From Argopecten irradians (taxonomy: Eukaryota; Mollusca; Bivalvia; Pectinida; Pectinidae), in the NCBI RefSeq assembly GCF_041381155.1, contig NC_091139.1, forward strand, positions 6,634,383 to 6,698,382: a stretch of DNA of 64,000 nucleotides. The letters run 5' to 3'. Positions 45,469-57,800 of the stretch are shown one piece after another. The position numbers and the translations under genes are program-made. Position 1 is the stretch's first letter. Every line of letters starts with the position of its first letter. Below the pieces are notes generated by a model that saw only the letters and a program-made list of their open reading frames with translations, ran no database searches and had not been told where the DNA came from.

Positions 45469-48400
45469 TTACTCTGGGGACTTCAGTTTGAATGTTTTGG
45501 TCAATGTGGAAACAAAGCATGGCATCTGTTTGCCGCCTGATAGAGCCTGGAATTTCACAGCAACAGCAAGATTTACACGGTTCAGCAGAGTGTAGATGTC
45601 TTCCTCTTGACCAGGAGTTTGACGAAGAGTTTCCATCTCTTCACAGAAGTTTGTGATGAAAGGTGTACCCATTTGTGTGTTCCTCCAGGCTTTTGTACCT
45701 GTTATAAACAAGAGGTGAATCACTAATGAGGTGCGTTTAAGATAATCTTAAATACTTTTGAGTTTTGGAGTACTCAGAAATATGATAAATCTTTCATACA
45801 TTTGGTGTAATTCTGGTTAATCTGATGTAATGTAATCATACTGCATGGCTATCAATGTAATACAACCTTGTGAAGTCATTGCTTATCAAAATTGTTAGGG
45901 TACAGGGCTACAGAGATTGGGGTACAGGGCTACAGGGTATGGGGTACAGGGCTACAGGGTATGGGGTACAGGGCTAGATGGTATGGGGTACAGGGCTAGA
46001 TGGTACAAGTTACATTGCTAGAGGGAATGGGGTACAGGGCTACAGGGTATGGGGTACAGGGCTAGATGGTACAAGTTACATTGCTAGAGGGTATGGGGTA
46101 CGGGGCTACAGGGTCTGGGGTACAGGGCTAGATGGTACAGGTTACATTGCTAGAGGGTATGGGGTACAGGGCTACAGGGTACATGATACAGGGCTAGATA
46201 GTACCAAGGCACTGGCTACAGAGACAGGGCTAGAGGGTGCAAGATAAAGGGTACATGGTTAGAAGGGAGGGGTACAGGGCTAGAGGGTATGGGGTACAGG
46301 ACAAGAGGGTTTAGGGTATAGAGTACAGGCTACAGAGTGAGGGCTAGAGAGTGTATGGCTGAAGAGTAAATGGCTAGAAGGTTTAGGGTACAGAGTGAGG
46401 GCTATGGGGTACAGGGCTATATGGTACAGGTTACATTGCTAGAGGGTATTGGGTACAGGGCTAAACGGTACAGGGTACACAGCTAGAGGGTTTGAAGTAC
46501 AGGGCTAGAGAGTATGGGGTACACGGCTAGAGGGTATGGGGTAAAGGGTACAGGGCTAGACAGAACAGGGTACATGGCTAGAGGGTATGGGGAACAGGGC
46601 TAGAGGATATGGAGTACACAGCTAGAGTGTATTGGGTACAGGGCTAGATGGTATGGGGTACAGGGCTAGATGGTAGAGGGTACACGGCTAGAGGGTATGG
46701 GGTACAGGGTTAGAGGATATGGAGTACACAGCTAGAGGGTATGGTGTACACAGCTAGAGGGTACGGGGTCCAGGGTGCAGAGCTAGATTGTACAGGGTAC
46801 AGGGCTAGAGGGTATGGGGTACAGGGCTAGAGGGTATGCGGTACAGGGCTAGAGGATATGGAGTACACAGCTAGAGGGTATGGGGTACACAGCTAGAGGG
46901 TACGGGGTCCAGGGTGCAGAGCTAGATTGTACAGGGTACAGGGCTAGAGGGTATGGGGTACAGGGCTAGAGGGTATGCGGTACAGGGCTAGAGGATATGG
47001 AGTACACAGCTAGAGGGTATGGGGTACACAGCTAGAGGGTACGGGGTCCAGGGTGCAGAGCTAGATTGTACAGGGTACAGGGCTAGAGGGTATGCGGTAC
47101 AGGGCTAGAGGGTATGCAGTACAGGACTAGAGGATATGGAGTACATAGCTAGAGAGTATGGGGTACACAGCTAGAGGGTATTGGGTACAGGGTGCAGAGC
47201 TAGACGGTACAGGGTACACGGCTAGAGGGTATGGGGTACAGGGCGAGAGGATATGGAGTTCACAGCTAGAGGGTATGGGGTACACAGCTAGAGGGTATGG
47301 GGTACAGGGCTAGAGGGTATGGGGTACACAGCTAGAGAGTATGGGGTACAGGGCTTTCTTGGTACTAGAATCATTTACATGTCACACCACATTAACCCAT
47401 GAGGGTGTCCTTTAAGAGAGGATTTATACCTTCCACTGTCGCATGGACTATGAGGAAGTCCATGATAGCCGGTATGGTAAGGATGTCAATTGACCTAGCT
47501 TCCTGTCCGGCTCCCGCTCCAGCTTCCTCCCCTGGTATCTCCATATCCTCTTGGTCAGTTGAAGCATCGGCTTCTGGTCTGTCAGATGCAACTACACGTA
47601 TCACAGTGGGTCTGCCCTCCTCATCTCCTCTACAGGCCTATGTTAAGTACACAAATTATCACATCTATAATGCAGATTCAGATTAAATCCCTGTATACAT
47701 CTATTATCATTAGCTGCATTACACCTCTTGTAGCTGCATTAAACTTCTCTTTAGCTTGATTAGTTTAGCGTTAAACTAGAAAACAATTAGTCCCTAGATT
47801 TGACATCTAGCAGAGGCCGTGATAAAATTTATACATACATCTATATAGATACACTGTACACAGAATATATACATCTCTTGTGAACTTGTCCTCATGACCA
47901 AAGTGCAATATCGTGCTACATTTTACTGAGGACTATTGATGAAGATTTCTTGATTTCTTTGCGCAAGGTTTCTGAAGAGGTGGAATTAGGATCTACTGCT
48001 TAGATATATTATAAGAGTTCATGTAAAAAAAATGCTTACCTGTATAATAAAGACCTTTGGCTTATTTATAAGGGTTGGACAGTTTTCTGCATCAAAGATT
48101 TCTGTCAATTCACTTAAACGCATTATTCTATCCTTTGCCCATAAACCGTTTTGGTTGCCGTGCGTCAAAATAGCACAAAAGAGAGCAGTGTGTTGCGAAT
48201 GGTCCATACTTGCAACTAGATATTTATAAAAAAATATATATATATATATACCAGAGACACAAAATGTTAATCTTATTTAGTAAGTAAATTTATCCTGTAA
48301 ATATATCTTGGGTTTTAAAATTAGCGGTAGTAATTTTAAGAGATCTTGTATTTCAATTGTCTATCTAAAAGGCTACACATAATATGTGAAACTGCAAATA

Positions 48401-51400
48401 AGCTCCAAACAGATAGTCGAGAAATTTTACACCAGCAATATTAAAAAAAAAACCACATATATATATACAGTGTATTGTAAGACCTATATGGTCCAGTAAA
48501 TGACCGATTCAAGTTCATCTACAAAACTGCAAAAGGATTGGCTAACATATTCACCTAAAACAATTTTTTCATACTTACTCCGTTGCAATTCTTCCAGTAG
48601 ATCACGTTTGTCCTTTTCTAAAATATGTTCTGTATGATAGCCAAACTCTGAAAATCTATTCAACAAATTAGACGCATCTCTGTCAGTTCCAACTCGATCT
48701 TCCAAATCACGGTCTAGGAATGTTTTGTTGTTGATTACTATAGCATAACCAGACTCAGGATATGACTTGTATTCTGAAGAGTAGAGATCTGTAGATTGAA
48801 GCTCTGGATCTTGTTGCTGATTGTTTTGATTTCTGAAATATATTCAAACAAGAGGCTCATGGGTCTAAATGGTCACCTGAATTCAAAAGAACTAAAATCT
48901 ATATAAACATATCAAAGAAACACAATTTAATAAAGGATGGCAATTTATTGATAATTACTCGTGCCCTATCCGGGCCTCGAACTCACAATCTACGACACCA
49001 AATCGCCTTGCCAAACATACCTGCGTCTGTTACCTGGACTTTGCCACATCCACGTCCCCAAAAAAGGACATTTCAATGACAAAGTGATAGTCGGTTCAAT
49101 ATGCTGACATGATCACTGGAGAAATTGTAAATTAGGATTATTTGAATTCCTGGATTGCATAATACATACATGAATACACATATCGTATATTCATATTGTC
49201 TCTTTTACTAAGAAATGCTGACAGCTGTTTTCAAGAAATTGGCCTTGACCTTGACCTTGGCCTTGATCTGATAACTTTGAACCCAAACTTGTCCAATATG
49301 TATTTTGAATCTTTATTGACATGTGAAGTTTGATAACAAACCATGAAGAAATAAAACATGAATAGAAAAGAGTATTCTCACACAATCAGGCTCATATCCC
49401 ATTCATCTGACTATTGGTACAATACAACTCCAGAAAAGTCAGTAAGTGTATACAAACTAAATTGTATTAGAAAATAAGAGGCTCAAGGTCCGAAACGGTC
49501 ATCAGAAACCTAATCAATTGAATAGGAAAAGAATTAAATATATTTTTTCAAGATGGTGGCTTTGGCACTCATCTTGAATTTTAGATAAACAGCTGACAGT
49601 GGTTTTGGAAGAGCGTTAAAGAACATGGCAGCCACCTTAAATTTTGTATTAAATGAAACAAACTATAATACTTATATGATTCAGACTGTAATGTAAGGCA
49701 TTATTATGAAACAGACTATAATACTTATATGATTCAGACTATACCGTGTATGTAAATGTACTCATATATTGATGACATAACGACTGCAATGCTGTTTTCT
49801 GCATAATTACACAAGTACAATATTATGTAGTAGCGATAAGCAAGTGACATATCAAGGACTTTGTTAGAATTGTTTCAGCTAACTAAACATTGGTTGTCAT
49901 ATTTTTGCCTTGCATTGATATGTAACATACATTGGATATGTTCTAGTATATCCAATGGTGCTCGATAGCACATAAACCCAGTCTTTTAGTGACCTCTTGA
50001 AATCTAATGAAATTTTTAGTATGCTAGAGCCTAATTGCCAATGCTAATATTGGAAATTAGCATACATATAGGTATACTATACAGTGGTAAATATTGCACT
50101 GGTATAACAATATAAGACAATTAAATGGAAGGCCAAATAAATATGTCTATTTAGGGTTACCCGACTGACCCTAACTTTTTACCCACGATCCCAATTTTTC
50201 CCCCCACTTTTCTACGAAAATAATAATCAAAAGTTTGTATTTATCTCAGACTCTGGTTCCAGCGATAACTTTGGAGTGAAAGACACTAAAAAAAAACCCA
50301 AAAATCACGACCTACCGACCCTATGTTTTTGCCAATGTAACACTAAACAGACATTTTTTTTTGCCTAATAGGTGATTTTTCAGTTATACGAGTGTTAAGC
50401 GGCCTGTCTTTTTTCTGAACGCGAAAACAAGTTGGTTTACAGTATCATCATCCTCGATATTCCATGGGTTCCGATCACTTATGATCTCTACACCCCTGGA
50501 CTATCTCATAATAAAACTGGTCGCAACAGAATAGAACAGGTAATTTAGTCATTTGATGTACATCAAAAGAGCCGTATAACGGTACACTGTGGTTGACTGT
50601 GTGGCTTTGATATTAGGCGTCGCTCTCTCTGTAGTCTTCAAAGGAAATCTTTGCTAGCCTGTGATTGGTCAAATGTTTTCCGCTGAGCTGCCTTCAATTT
50701 CACTACATTAATGAGATAGTCCAGGGGTGTAGAGATCGTAAGTGGAGTATCGAGGATGCAGTATTATCCACCACATGCATCCTCCATACACCAGGGATTA
50801 CTATCACTGTCCTTAGAATTATACACCCCTGGTCTCTGCCATAGCAAAAGTGAAAGCTCTGTGTGCGACAATAAAGATGAGACAAGTACTAGTTTGGTTC
50901 TGTGGCATACATTAAAAGAACTAAATATTGGTCCTTTTCTTTATACTAAAAGAACTAAATATTGGTCCTTTTCTTTGGTCCTTTTCTTTATACTAAATAT
51001 TGGTCCTTTGATATATATTAAAAGAACTAAATATTGATCCTTTGATTTATATTAAAAGAACTAAATATTGGTCCTTTGATTTATATTAAAAGAACTAAAT
51101 ATTGGTCCTTTGATTTATATTAAAAGAACTAAATATTGGTCCGTTGATGCACATTAAAAGAACTAAATATTGGTCCTTTTCTTTATACTAAAAGTCCTTT
51201 TTAACTAAATATTGGTCCTTTTCTTTATACTAAATATTGGTCCTTTTCTTTATACTAAAAGAACTAAATATTGGTCCTTTTCTTTATACTAAAAGAACTA
51301 AATATTGGTCCTTTTCTTTATACTAAATATTGGGTCCTTTGATTTATATTAAAAGAACTAAATATTGATCCTTTGATTTATATTAAAAGAACTAAATATT

Positions 51401-54400
51401 GGTCCTTTGATTTATATTAAAAGAACTAAATATTGGTCCTTTGATTTATATTAAAAGAACTAAATATTGGTCCTTTGATTTATATTAAAAGAACTAAATA
51501 TTGGTCCTTTGATTTATATTAAAAGAACTAAATATTGGTCCTTTGATTTATATTCAAAGAACTAAATATTGGTCCTTTGATTCATATTAAAAGAACTAAA
51601 TATTGGTCCTTTTATGTACATTAAAAGAACTAAATATTGGTCCTTTTCTTTATACTAAAAGAACCAAATATTGGTCCTTTTCTTTATACTAAAAGAACTA
51701 AATATTGGTCCTTTTCTTTATACTAAAACAACTAAATATTGGTCCTTTTCTTTATATAAAGAACTAAATATTGGTCTTTTCTTTAACTAAAGAACTAAAT
51801 ATTGGTCCTTTTCTTTATACTAAATATTGGTCCTTTTCTTTATACTAAAAGAACCAAATATTGGTCCTTTTCTTTATACTAAAAGAACTAAATATTGGTC
51901 CTTTTCTTTATACTAAAACAACTAAATATTGGTCCTTTTCTTTATATTAAATATTGGTCCTTTGATTTATATTAAAAGAACTAAATATTGGTCCTTTGAT
52001 TTATATTAAAAGAACTAAATATTGGTCCTTTGATTTATATTAAAAGAACTAAATATTGGTCCTTTGATTTATATTAAAAGAACTAAATATTGGTCCTTTG
52101 ATTTATATTAAAAGAACTAAATATTGGTCCTTTGATTTATATTAAAAGAACTAAATATTGGTCCTTTGATTTATATTAAAAGAACTAAATATTGGTCCTT
52201 TGATTTATATTAAAAGAACTAAATATTGGTCCTTTGATTTATATTAAAAGAACTAAATATTGGTCCTTTGATTTATATTAAAAGAACTAAATATTGGTCC
52301 TTTGATTTATATTAAAAGTCCATGATTACGTGGGTATTACCGATGATGTAGTTCATGGTGGATATGATGACAGTGATAGTAATCACTGGAATATCCAGGA
52401 TGCATCAATTAAGGCTGGGGAATTATTACTCACCCATTATTTGGCACAGGGGGATCTTGATTTGGCCCATTATCTGGCAGAGGAGGACCTTCATTTGGCC
52501 CAAAAGGGTCAGCATCCGTACCTTTATAAATACAAAGAATAAGGCTAGGCTAACAATGAATCTCCCATTACCTTGAAAAACGGTGTACAAGGTTATATCA
52601 CTATTATTCTACGAAAATGTTCAGATACCTGAAAGTATTGAATTAAACAAAATCTATACATTGGCCTCGAGGATCTGCATACTCCGATCTATCTAACAAA
52701 GGGAAATAACTCTGATAGATCAGAATCGATCTGTATAACTCACTTGTACCTAGCTTCTACCCAGTAAAGGTCGCAGCAGTAAAGGTCACAGCAGTAAAGG
52801 TCACAGAAAGCAGTAAAGGTCACAGCAGTAAAGGTCACAGGGTCAAAGCAGTAAAGGTATTCAAGGTTAAAGGGGTCAATTATGTCGAAATCATTACGCA
52901 GCCTCGTCAAATAGGATATAATTCTTATGGAGTATAAGTAATTCTAGAGACTCTAGACATTTGGTCAGTATTATTATTGTTTGTGTTAATTAAGGTGGCG
53001 ACATCATCATTACTCTTTAATGAGTAAATTAAAGGTCACACATTTACTGACCTTTACTCATAAAAAACACCCAGTTATAAAATGTGTTGCAAAATATCCA
53101 AAAGATCAGCCAATAATTTAGATACACTGTTAACGTGGAAATATACGTGACAGACTATAGGGCCAATACGCCGATTCAATGGATACAAGGAACTCTTCTT
53201 TGTAGGAGGTAAAAAACGTTGATTTGGTCATGTGACCGCGAAAAATTTAGGGCACATTTTTCCGTCATGGCGGTGACACTTATAGGTAGAGAATATCAAT
53301 GTCCGGGTAAAGGTCATAGTCGGTAACACTTGCTCGATAACGGAACTAAGATAAACTGTTATGTTTTGTGTTTCTTATTTGTTATTGATTTTTGGAAAAA
53401 TGCACCAAGGTAAGTTATAAAATATATGTGAGTGAGACGTCAGCTACCGTTGATTTCCAACTGCTAGGCAATAGCTCCATTTGATGCTGTAATTTACATG
53501 TCATTTCCTTATCAAGTGTCCAAATTCAATTTTCGTGCATATTTAGATTTAATTTAATACAATTTGTTCTGATAATTAATGTTAAATGTTTTCTCCTCAT
53601 ATGTAATTTTCCACCCGTGTACAATTATGACATATGCCGCCATTTTGTTTCAAATGTGCCCTAAATTAAGTCACGTGGTGATGAAAGTCACATGACTAAA
53701 CTGACTGAATGTTGTATCCCGGAATCGGCGTATTGACATTAATAAATGGTGACCTGAATTGTATGTATGTATATAAATGTATCCAGCTTTTACATTCATA
53801 CAGTACACCGACTGTAAGAATCTAAGGTCAAACATGAATCATGGGAGGCAACTAACAGATTTTTATTACGATTGTCATTTGATCCATCGCGAAAATAACC
53901 CCCACATGTATAGTTTACTGAAGGAAATCCCGAAATTAACCACCCACAAAAATTTCTACAAATACAGTAATTATTCCATCAAATATGTTTACATCATGTT
54001 TTCTGATAACTGTGTATACATACTGGCAGACGACCACGCTGTTCTCATCGAGTACCAATTCTCGCCATCACATCTTTACGCCAATAAAGCCATCTACATA
54101 CTACCATGCTAATTTCCAAAAAAAAATTGCCTGAATTTGTCTGTGAACATTTAAGCACACATGCAATTGCGAGAATTGGTATTCGGCGAAAGCTGGTTGC
54201 CTGCTAGTATGTGTATTTGTCGGAGCGAAGGACACAGGGTATGATTATTTGTACTATTTCTCTGATCAGTAAACAGAACTTGCTGTCGTTGAACATCCAA
54301 AAAATATTATTTCATTATTGTTATTTTTGAATAGCCCACACTTAATCCTTTTAAATTAAACTTGGGTTGAAGTGGAGCGAGTTATATTAAAATTAATGGA

Positions 54401-54623
54401 GCAAGGTGGATTGTGAAATAGACAAAGTATGTACATCAACTTTAAAACTACATAATTTACATTTCTTCTATCAAAATTATTATTTTTAACGAAAAACTCA
54501 TTTTCTACTTTCGTTTTCATTTTACAAATAACTGTCATGTCTCCCGACAAAGATGACATGAAGTCAACGATCACTGATATGAAAGCGATATGGGTTATAA
54601 GCGTACCGTAACTTACATTGCAT
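45469..54623 (-). CDS. Effector-type caspase A
   Basis: Coding exons on the minus strand: tentative ATG exon 54617-54623, then 52434-52521, 48579-48832, 48040-48215, 47430-47637, 45469-45698. All phases join, about 320 aa. The N terminus is a short Pro/Asn/Gln-rich region (DPFGPNEGPPLPDNG) with no CARD or DED. The p20 core begins GYAIVINNKTF, has DRVGTDRDASNL, the catalytic His in ILTHG (about 135), KPKVFIIQ, and the catalytic Cys in ACRG (about 177). An acidic linker precedes p10, with AWRNTQMGTPFI and KQMPCFVSTLTKTF. This organisation fits caspase-3/7-like executioners that cleave after Asp in apoptosis. An intron splits QACRG between Q and A. The 7-nt first exon rests only on a perfect donor, matching phase and position; the other five exons are firm. 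Introns hold two large minisatellites. Confidence 0.88.
45890..47345 (+). repeat. GC-rich minisatellite, ~20-bp units with higher-order structure
   Basis: Variants of GGGTATGGGGTACAGGGCTA with GAG fill about 1.45 kb of the last caspase A intron. Longer blocks recur, for example a unit with GGGTCCAGGGTGCAGAGCTA near 46765, 46910 and 47045 (about 140 bp apart). It starts about 80 bp inside the intron, 3' of the donor at 47429, but does not contain exon sequence. Confidence 0.9.
48960..49040 (-). repeat. tRNA-derived SINE-like remnant
   Basis: The minus strand has GAGTTCGAGGCCCGG (box-B-like) preceded by GGCAAGGCGATTTGGTGTCG. It lies in the caspase A intron near a partial ACAAGAGG-type hairpin repeat at 48846-48890. 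Confidence 0.4.
50150..50335 (-). repeat. Diverged inverted copy of the 44.2-kb tandem unit
   Basis: Reads GACCCTAACTTTTTACCCAC, CCCACTTTTCTACGA and CAGACTCTGGTTCC, the reverse complement of the unit repeated at 44165-44785. Confidence 0.65.
50448..50759. repeat. MITE family B, complete copy
   Basis: About 310 bp with ~65-bp terminal inverted repeats: CATCCTCGATATTCCATGGG with ACACCCCTGGACTATCTCAT at the left, and ATGAGATAGTCCAGGGGTGT with GGAGTATCGAGGATG at the right. A further related end follows at about 50775-50845 (CATCCTCCATACACCAGGG; ACACCCCTGGTCTCTGCCAT) and a weak one at 52365-52412. Confidence 0.8.
50920..52318 (+). repeat. 34-bp minisatellite, ~40 copies, in a caspase A intron
   Basis: The unit is AAATATTGGTCCTTTGATTT followed by ATATTAAAAGAACT. 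Two subfamilies alternate in blocks (CCTTTGATTTATATT and CCTTTTCTTTATACT), pointing to block-wise amplification. It ends about 115 bp from the donor of the exon at 52434-52521, again in the 5' part of an intron, but contains no exon sequence. Confidence 0.9.
52763..52862 (+). repeat. Short tandem repeat GCAGTAAAGGTCACA
   Basis: About six imperfect copies of a 15-16-bp unit, in caspase A intron 1. Confidence 0.75.
53164..53736. mobile_element. ~570-bp foldback DNA element
   Basis: Terminal inverted repeat CAATACGCCGATTC and GAATCGGCGTATTG, with longer inner arms: CATGTGACCGCGAAAAATTT, AGGGCACATTT and ATGGCGG at the left, answered by CCGCCATTTTGTTTC, AAATGTGCCCT and CACGTGG at the right. The centre is unrelated on the two sides. 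It lies in caspase A intron 1 and contains ATGCACCAAG|GTAAGTTAT, an exon-like string with a strong donor, probably by chance. Confidence 0.7.
53777..54112 (+). CDS. Unrecognised 111-codon open frame (doubtful)
   Basis: An uninterrupted frame with a fairly protein-like composition (Tyr/Asn/His rich; ends SPSHLYANKAIYILPC). No domain was recognised. It lies between the two caspase genes, opposite in strand to caspase A and inside its proposed first intron. It could be a fragment of a lost gene or element, or chance. Confidence 0.15.
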   Translation: MYPAFTFIQYTDCKNLRSNMNHGRQLTDFYYDCHLIHRENNPHMYSLLKEIPKLTTHKNFYKYSNYSIKYVYIMFSDNCVYILADDHAVLIEYQFSPSHLYANKAIYILPC

Positions 54624-54874
54624 GTTTGCGTTTTTCCTTTGGTTCTGTCCTTTTTAAATCATATAGAGATATATGACAACCCCTACTCAAGCAAGGGGGA
54701 CTACGTACTCTGCCGATATCTTATTCACTTCCCGACGACAGCTAAACGTTTACGGTACACTGACTGCCTAGCACATACGTCACAGACTGGGGTTTTCAAG
54801 GGGATTCCCCAGTTGTTGTGTATTCTACTTTCGTTTTGATCGTTGGATGATCTGGCGTCGTTTTTGCCTTTAAA
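54624..54874. promoter_or_regulatory. Candidate shared caspase promoter with NF-kB and ISRE-like sites
   Basis: The 251 bp between the proposed start codons of the divergent caspases contain GGGGATTCCCC (54800-54810), a perfect palindromic Rel/NF-kB-type site, ACTTTCGTTTTG (54827-54838), whose complement resembles an IRF/ISRE element, and TACGTCA (a CRE/ATF half-site). A second ISRE-like string, ACTTTCGTTTTC, lies at 54507-54518. The motifs are seen; immune induction is inference. Confidence 0.45.
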
Positions 54875-57800
54875 ATGTCTAATAAGCAAAGAGCTCGAGG
54901 TAAGTTGGAAAACATAATAGATTGTATCAGGTATTTCCAAGCATAATTCACTTTAATCATCCTTTTTGATGAGAGTGTCACAATAATGGCAGAACACGAG
55001 GTCACAAAATGTATAAAAACCGTTGTAATACAGAACTAAGAAAAACACTTTCACAATTAGATCCTAGTATCTATCTATATATGATACTTTGTAGAACCCG
55101 TTTCCGGTTTTAACACAAAGGTAGAGAAAGGATCTTACAGGGCATGTTTAAAAGCCTCCAGTGTTTGGGCACATGTATACTACCTTATCCTCTAAGTGGT
55201 TCCAGTCAATAACTGTACGCACAAAGAAGGAATTCCTGTATTGCTCACAGTTGTGTGTCGGTACCATGAGCGGTTTTGAATTTCTGGTGACGTTTTTTTC
55301 AACAATATTTGTGGTGATGTGATTTTCGTAATACTTAGCTTTGATGTTTCTTTTGGGTCGTTGTTTTGTTAAGTACTCATCTGGGGGTATTGATGGTAGC
55401 ATCCCCTCCACCACTTTATATAGGAAGGTCAGTCTCTGTTGTTCACGTCTGATCTGAAGTGATGGTAGTTTCAGATCCTCTAGCATTCTTGTAACATATC
55501 CTTCCTCCCTGGTCTTGTAGTCGTTGGAAATGAATCTGGCTGCTAGTCTTTGTATTCTTTCAAGTTTGTCAATGTCTTTTTTGATATATTGCACCATACT
55601 CAAGGATGGAGCGCACCAGTGAAATAATGCTATTTTTTTGCACGTAGTTGGGCAGTGTTTCAGGTTCCGTTTTAGAAAGCCTAATGTGGAGCTAGCTTTT
55701 TTTGCTATTTTTGTTATATGGGTGTCCCATTTCAAATCGTCCGAAACTGTAAGACCAAGATATGGATTGTTTTTTACTTGCTTCAGGATATGTCCGTTTG
55801 AGGTGTAGAATTTGTGACCTTTTCCTTTTATGTTCATGATGTAGCACTTTTTTGCATTAAATTTCATTCCCCAATTGTTTGCCCATTGTTCCAAATTTTG
55901 TAGATCATCCTGTAATAATTGATGGTCTTGGTATTTGTTGATTTCTCAGTATAGGAGACAGTCATCTGCAAAGAGTTGTACTTTTGAACTAACACAATCA
56001 GGTAGATCATTGATATGACACTGACAGAGAAACAATAGCGGTCCGAGTACTGTTCGCTGAGGGACTCCTGAATCTACAGAGGCTTTTCAAGAGAACCTAG
56101 TAGACTCAACTATATTTAGACTTGTATCTTCGCTCCACTATAATGCACTCCGATATGCTCCAATATAGGCTCCAATCACAGGGCCATGTAGATATAGTCT
56201 CTATATGAAAAAATAGCCAGAAATACATATAAATATTTATATGTTTTTCTGGCTATTTTTTCATATATAGACTATACATGGCCCTGTGCTCCAATACTTG
56301 TATTGGAGCAGAATGTTACATATATGCAAGTCTCTAACTTAATTTTAACAAGAGTTGGTTTGTACAAATCAAGATTCCAGCCTGCGCAGTAGTTTAAGTA
56401 GGATTCACAGTGTTGCATTGATTAAACAAATAAATTCCCAGCATTTATTGTGCAATTTATTACATGTACAATGCATCTTCGTCAATAACATATATATTGA
56501 TCACCATTATTTTTGCCTCGGAGTGAATGATATATTGACATATTCTATTTTTATCACAGAACAAAAAACGACTTGTTCAAACCAGACTGATGCCCGAGGG
56601 ACGATGCCAAACCAGCCTGCCTCATCAGGGATTGGTCAAGGGTAAATAAAGCACTGCTTCTATGGGTATTTTTATATAGATTTACATGGCTTATTTAAGC
56701 ATTGAAGTGTTTTCAGTTGGCAAATTAGGTGAAGATGAATGTCAATTGAACAATTGCAAATTCAATATGAAGCATGCTAGCGCTTAATGTTGAATTTGTC
56801 CTTTTCCAGTTCAGGCATTCGAGGATATTAACAAGAGATCCTAGAGGGATCTTGACACCCACCAAAGAATGATCCATGTCTGACAAATGAAAGAGATCTT
56901 TTCTCTGCTTTTAAAATCCAAGATGGTGGCCTGTTGGCTATCTTGTTGACACAATCGGTCCCAAAATGCAATATCCACAACTCGGGCCCTAGGGGAACCT
57001 ACAAATGAAATACATTAAAGAAAGAGCGGGAACATTCTTTAACTATTACTAAAGTCAAAGATGGCGGCCGAATGGCTATTTTGTTGAAACTATCTTTCCC
57101 AAAGTATAATATGCACCACTAGAGCCCTAGGGGAAACCTCCATATGAAATTTCAGACAGATCCCTCCAGTATGTTCTGATAAATAGCGGTAACAAACCTC
57201 ATCTATCAAAATCCAAGATGGCGGCCTGTCGGCCATCTTGTTGTCCGAACGGACAAAATGCAATTTGAATAGCCCACCATCTAACCAGTTAGTCCACTTC
57301 CTTTGTGCTGATCGTTATATGCAGGATCAGAAACTGCCATTGTTATAGACTGTGGTATGTCCCAGCCAGGGGACAGAGCCCAAACCTACCTCACAGGGAC
57401 AGCAGTGCAACAGATGGTAAACAGTTAGGCAATGTCAAGGGAAACGTTAGGAAAAAGAAAGTCAGTTAGGAAAAATAGAAAAGAATAAGATGAGATCCCA
57501 AATTTAGTTGCCTTTCAGGTCAATCTATCGATGTCATAAAATTTCACTCGGTGCCTAAACGTTTCATTCAAACGACTTCATCTCAATAACTGTAGCCTGT
57601 AGCATACTTGAATGAAGGGTTACCAAGTTTGTTCTAATGAATGACCTTAATCGATATTCAAGGTCACAGGAGTCAAATTGTCCAAATCTTTTAAGGTCAA
57701 ATTTATCAAATATTTTGGAATTTTACAGCTTCCACTAAAGAGTTCCTTGTATTACCTGAATTGTTAGTCACTATTGTATAACATACTATGACAGTGTTGT

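Noticed and set aside
45978..46247. 89-codon frame with GLDGTSYIARGYG repeats
   Set aside because: Translation of the GC-rich minisatellite in a caspase A intron.
47399..47759. Plus-strand frames at 47399-47686 and 47559-47759
   Set aside because: Antisense shadows of the caspase A Cys exon and its flank.
57321..57416. Longer versions of the possible caspase B exon starting after TCAG (57330) or ATAG (57348)
   Set aside because: Both lengths break the reading frame between exons 2 and 3; only the 51-bp version is in phase, and even that is weak.
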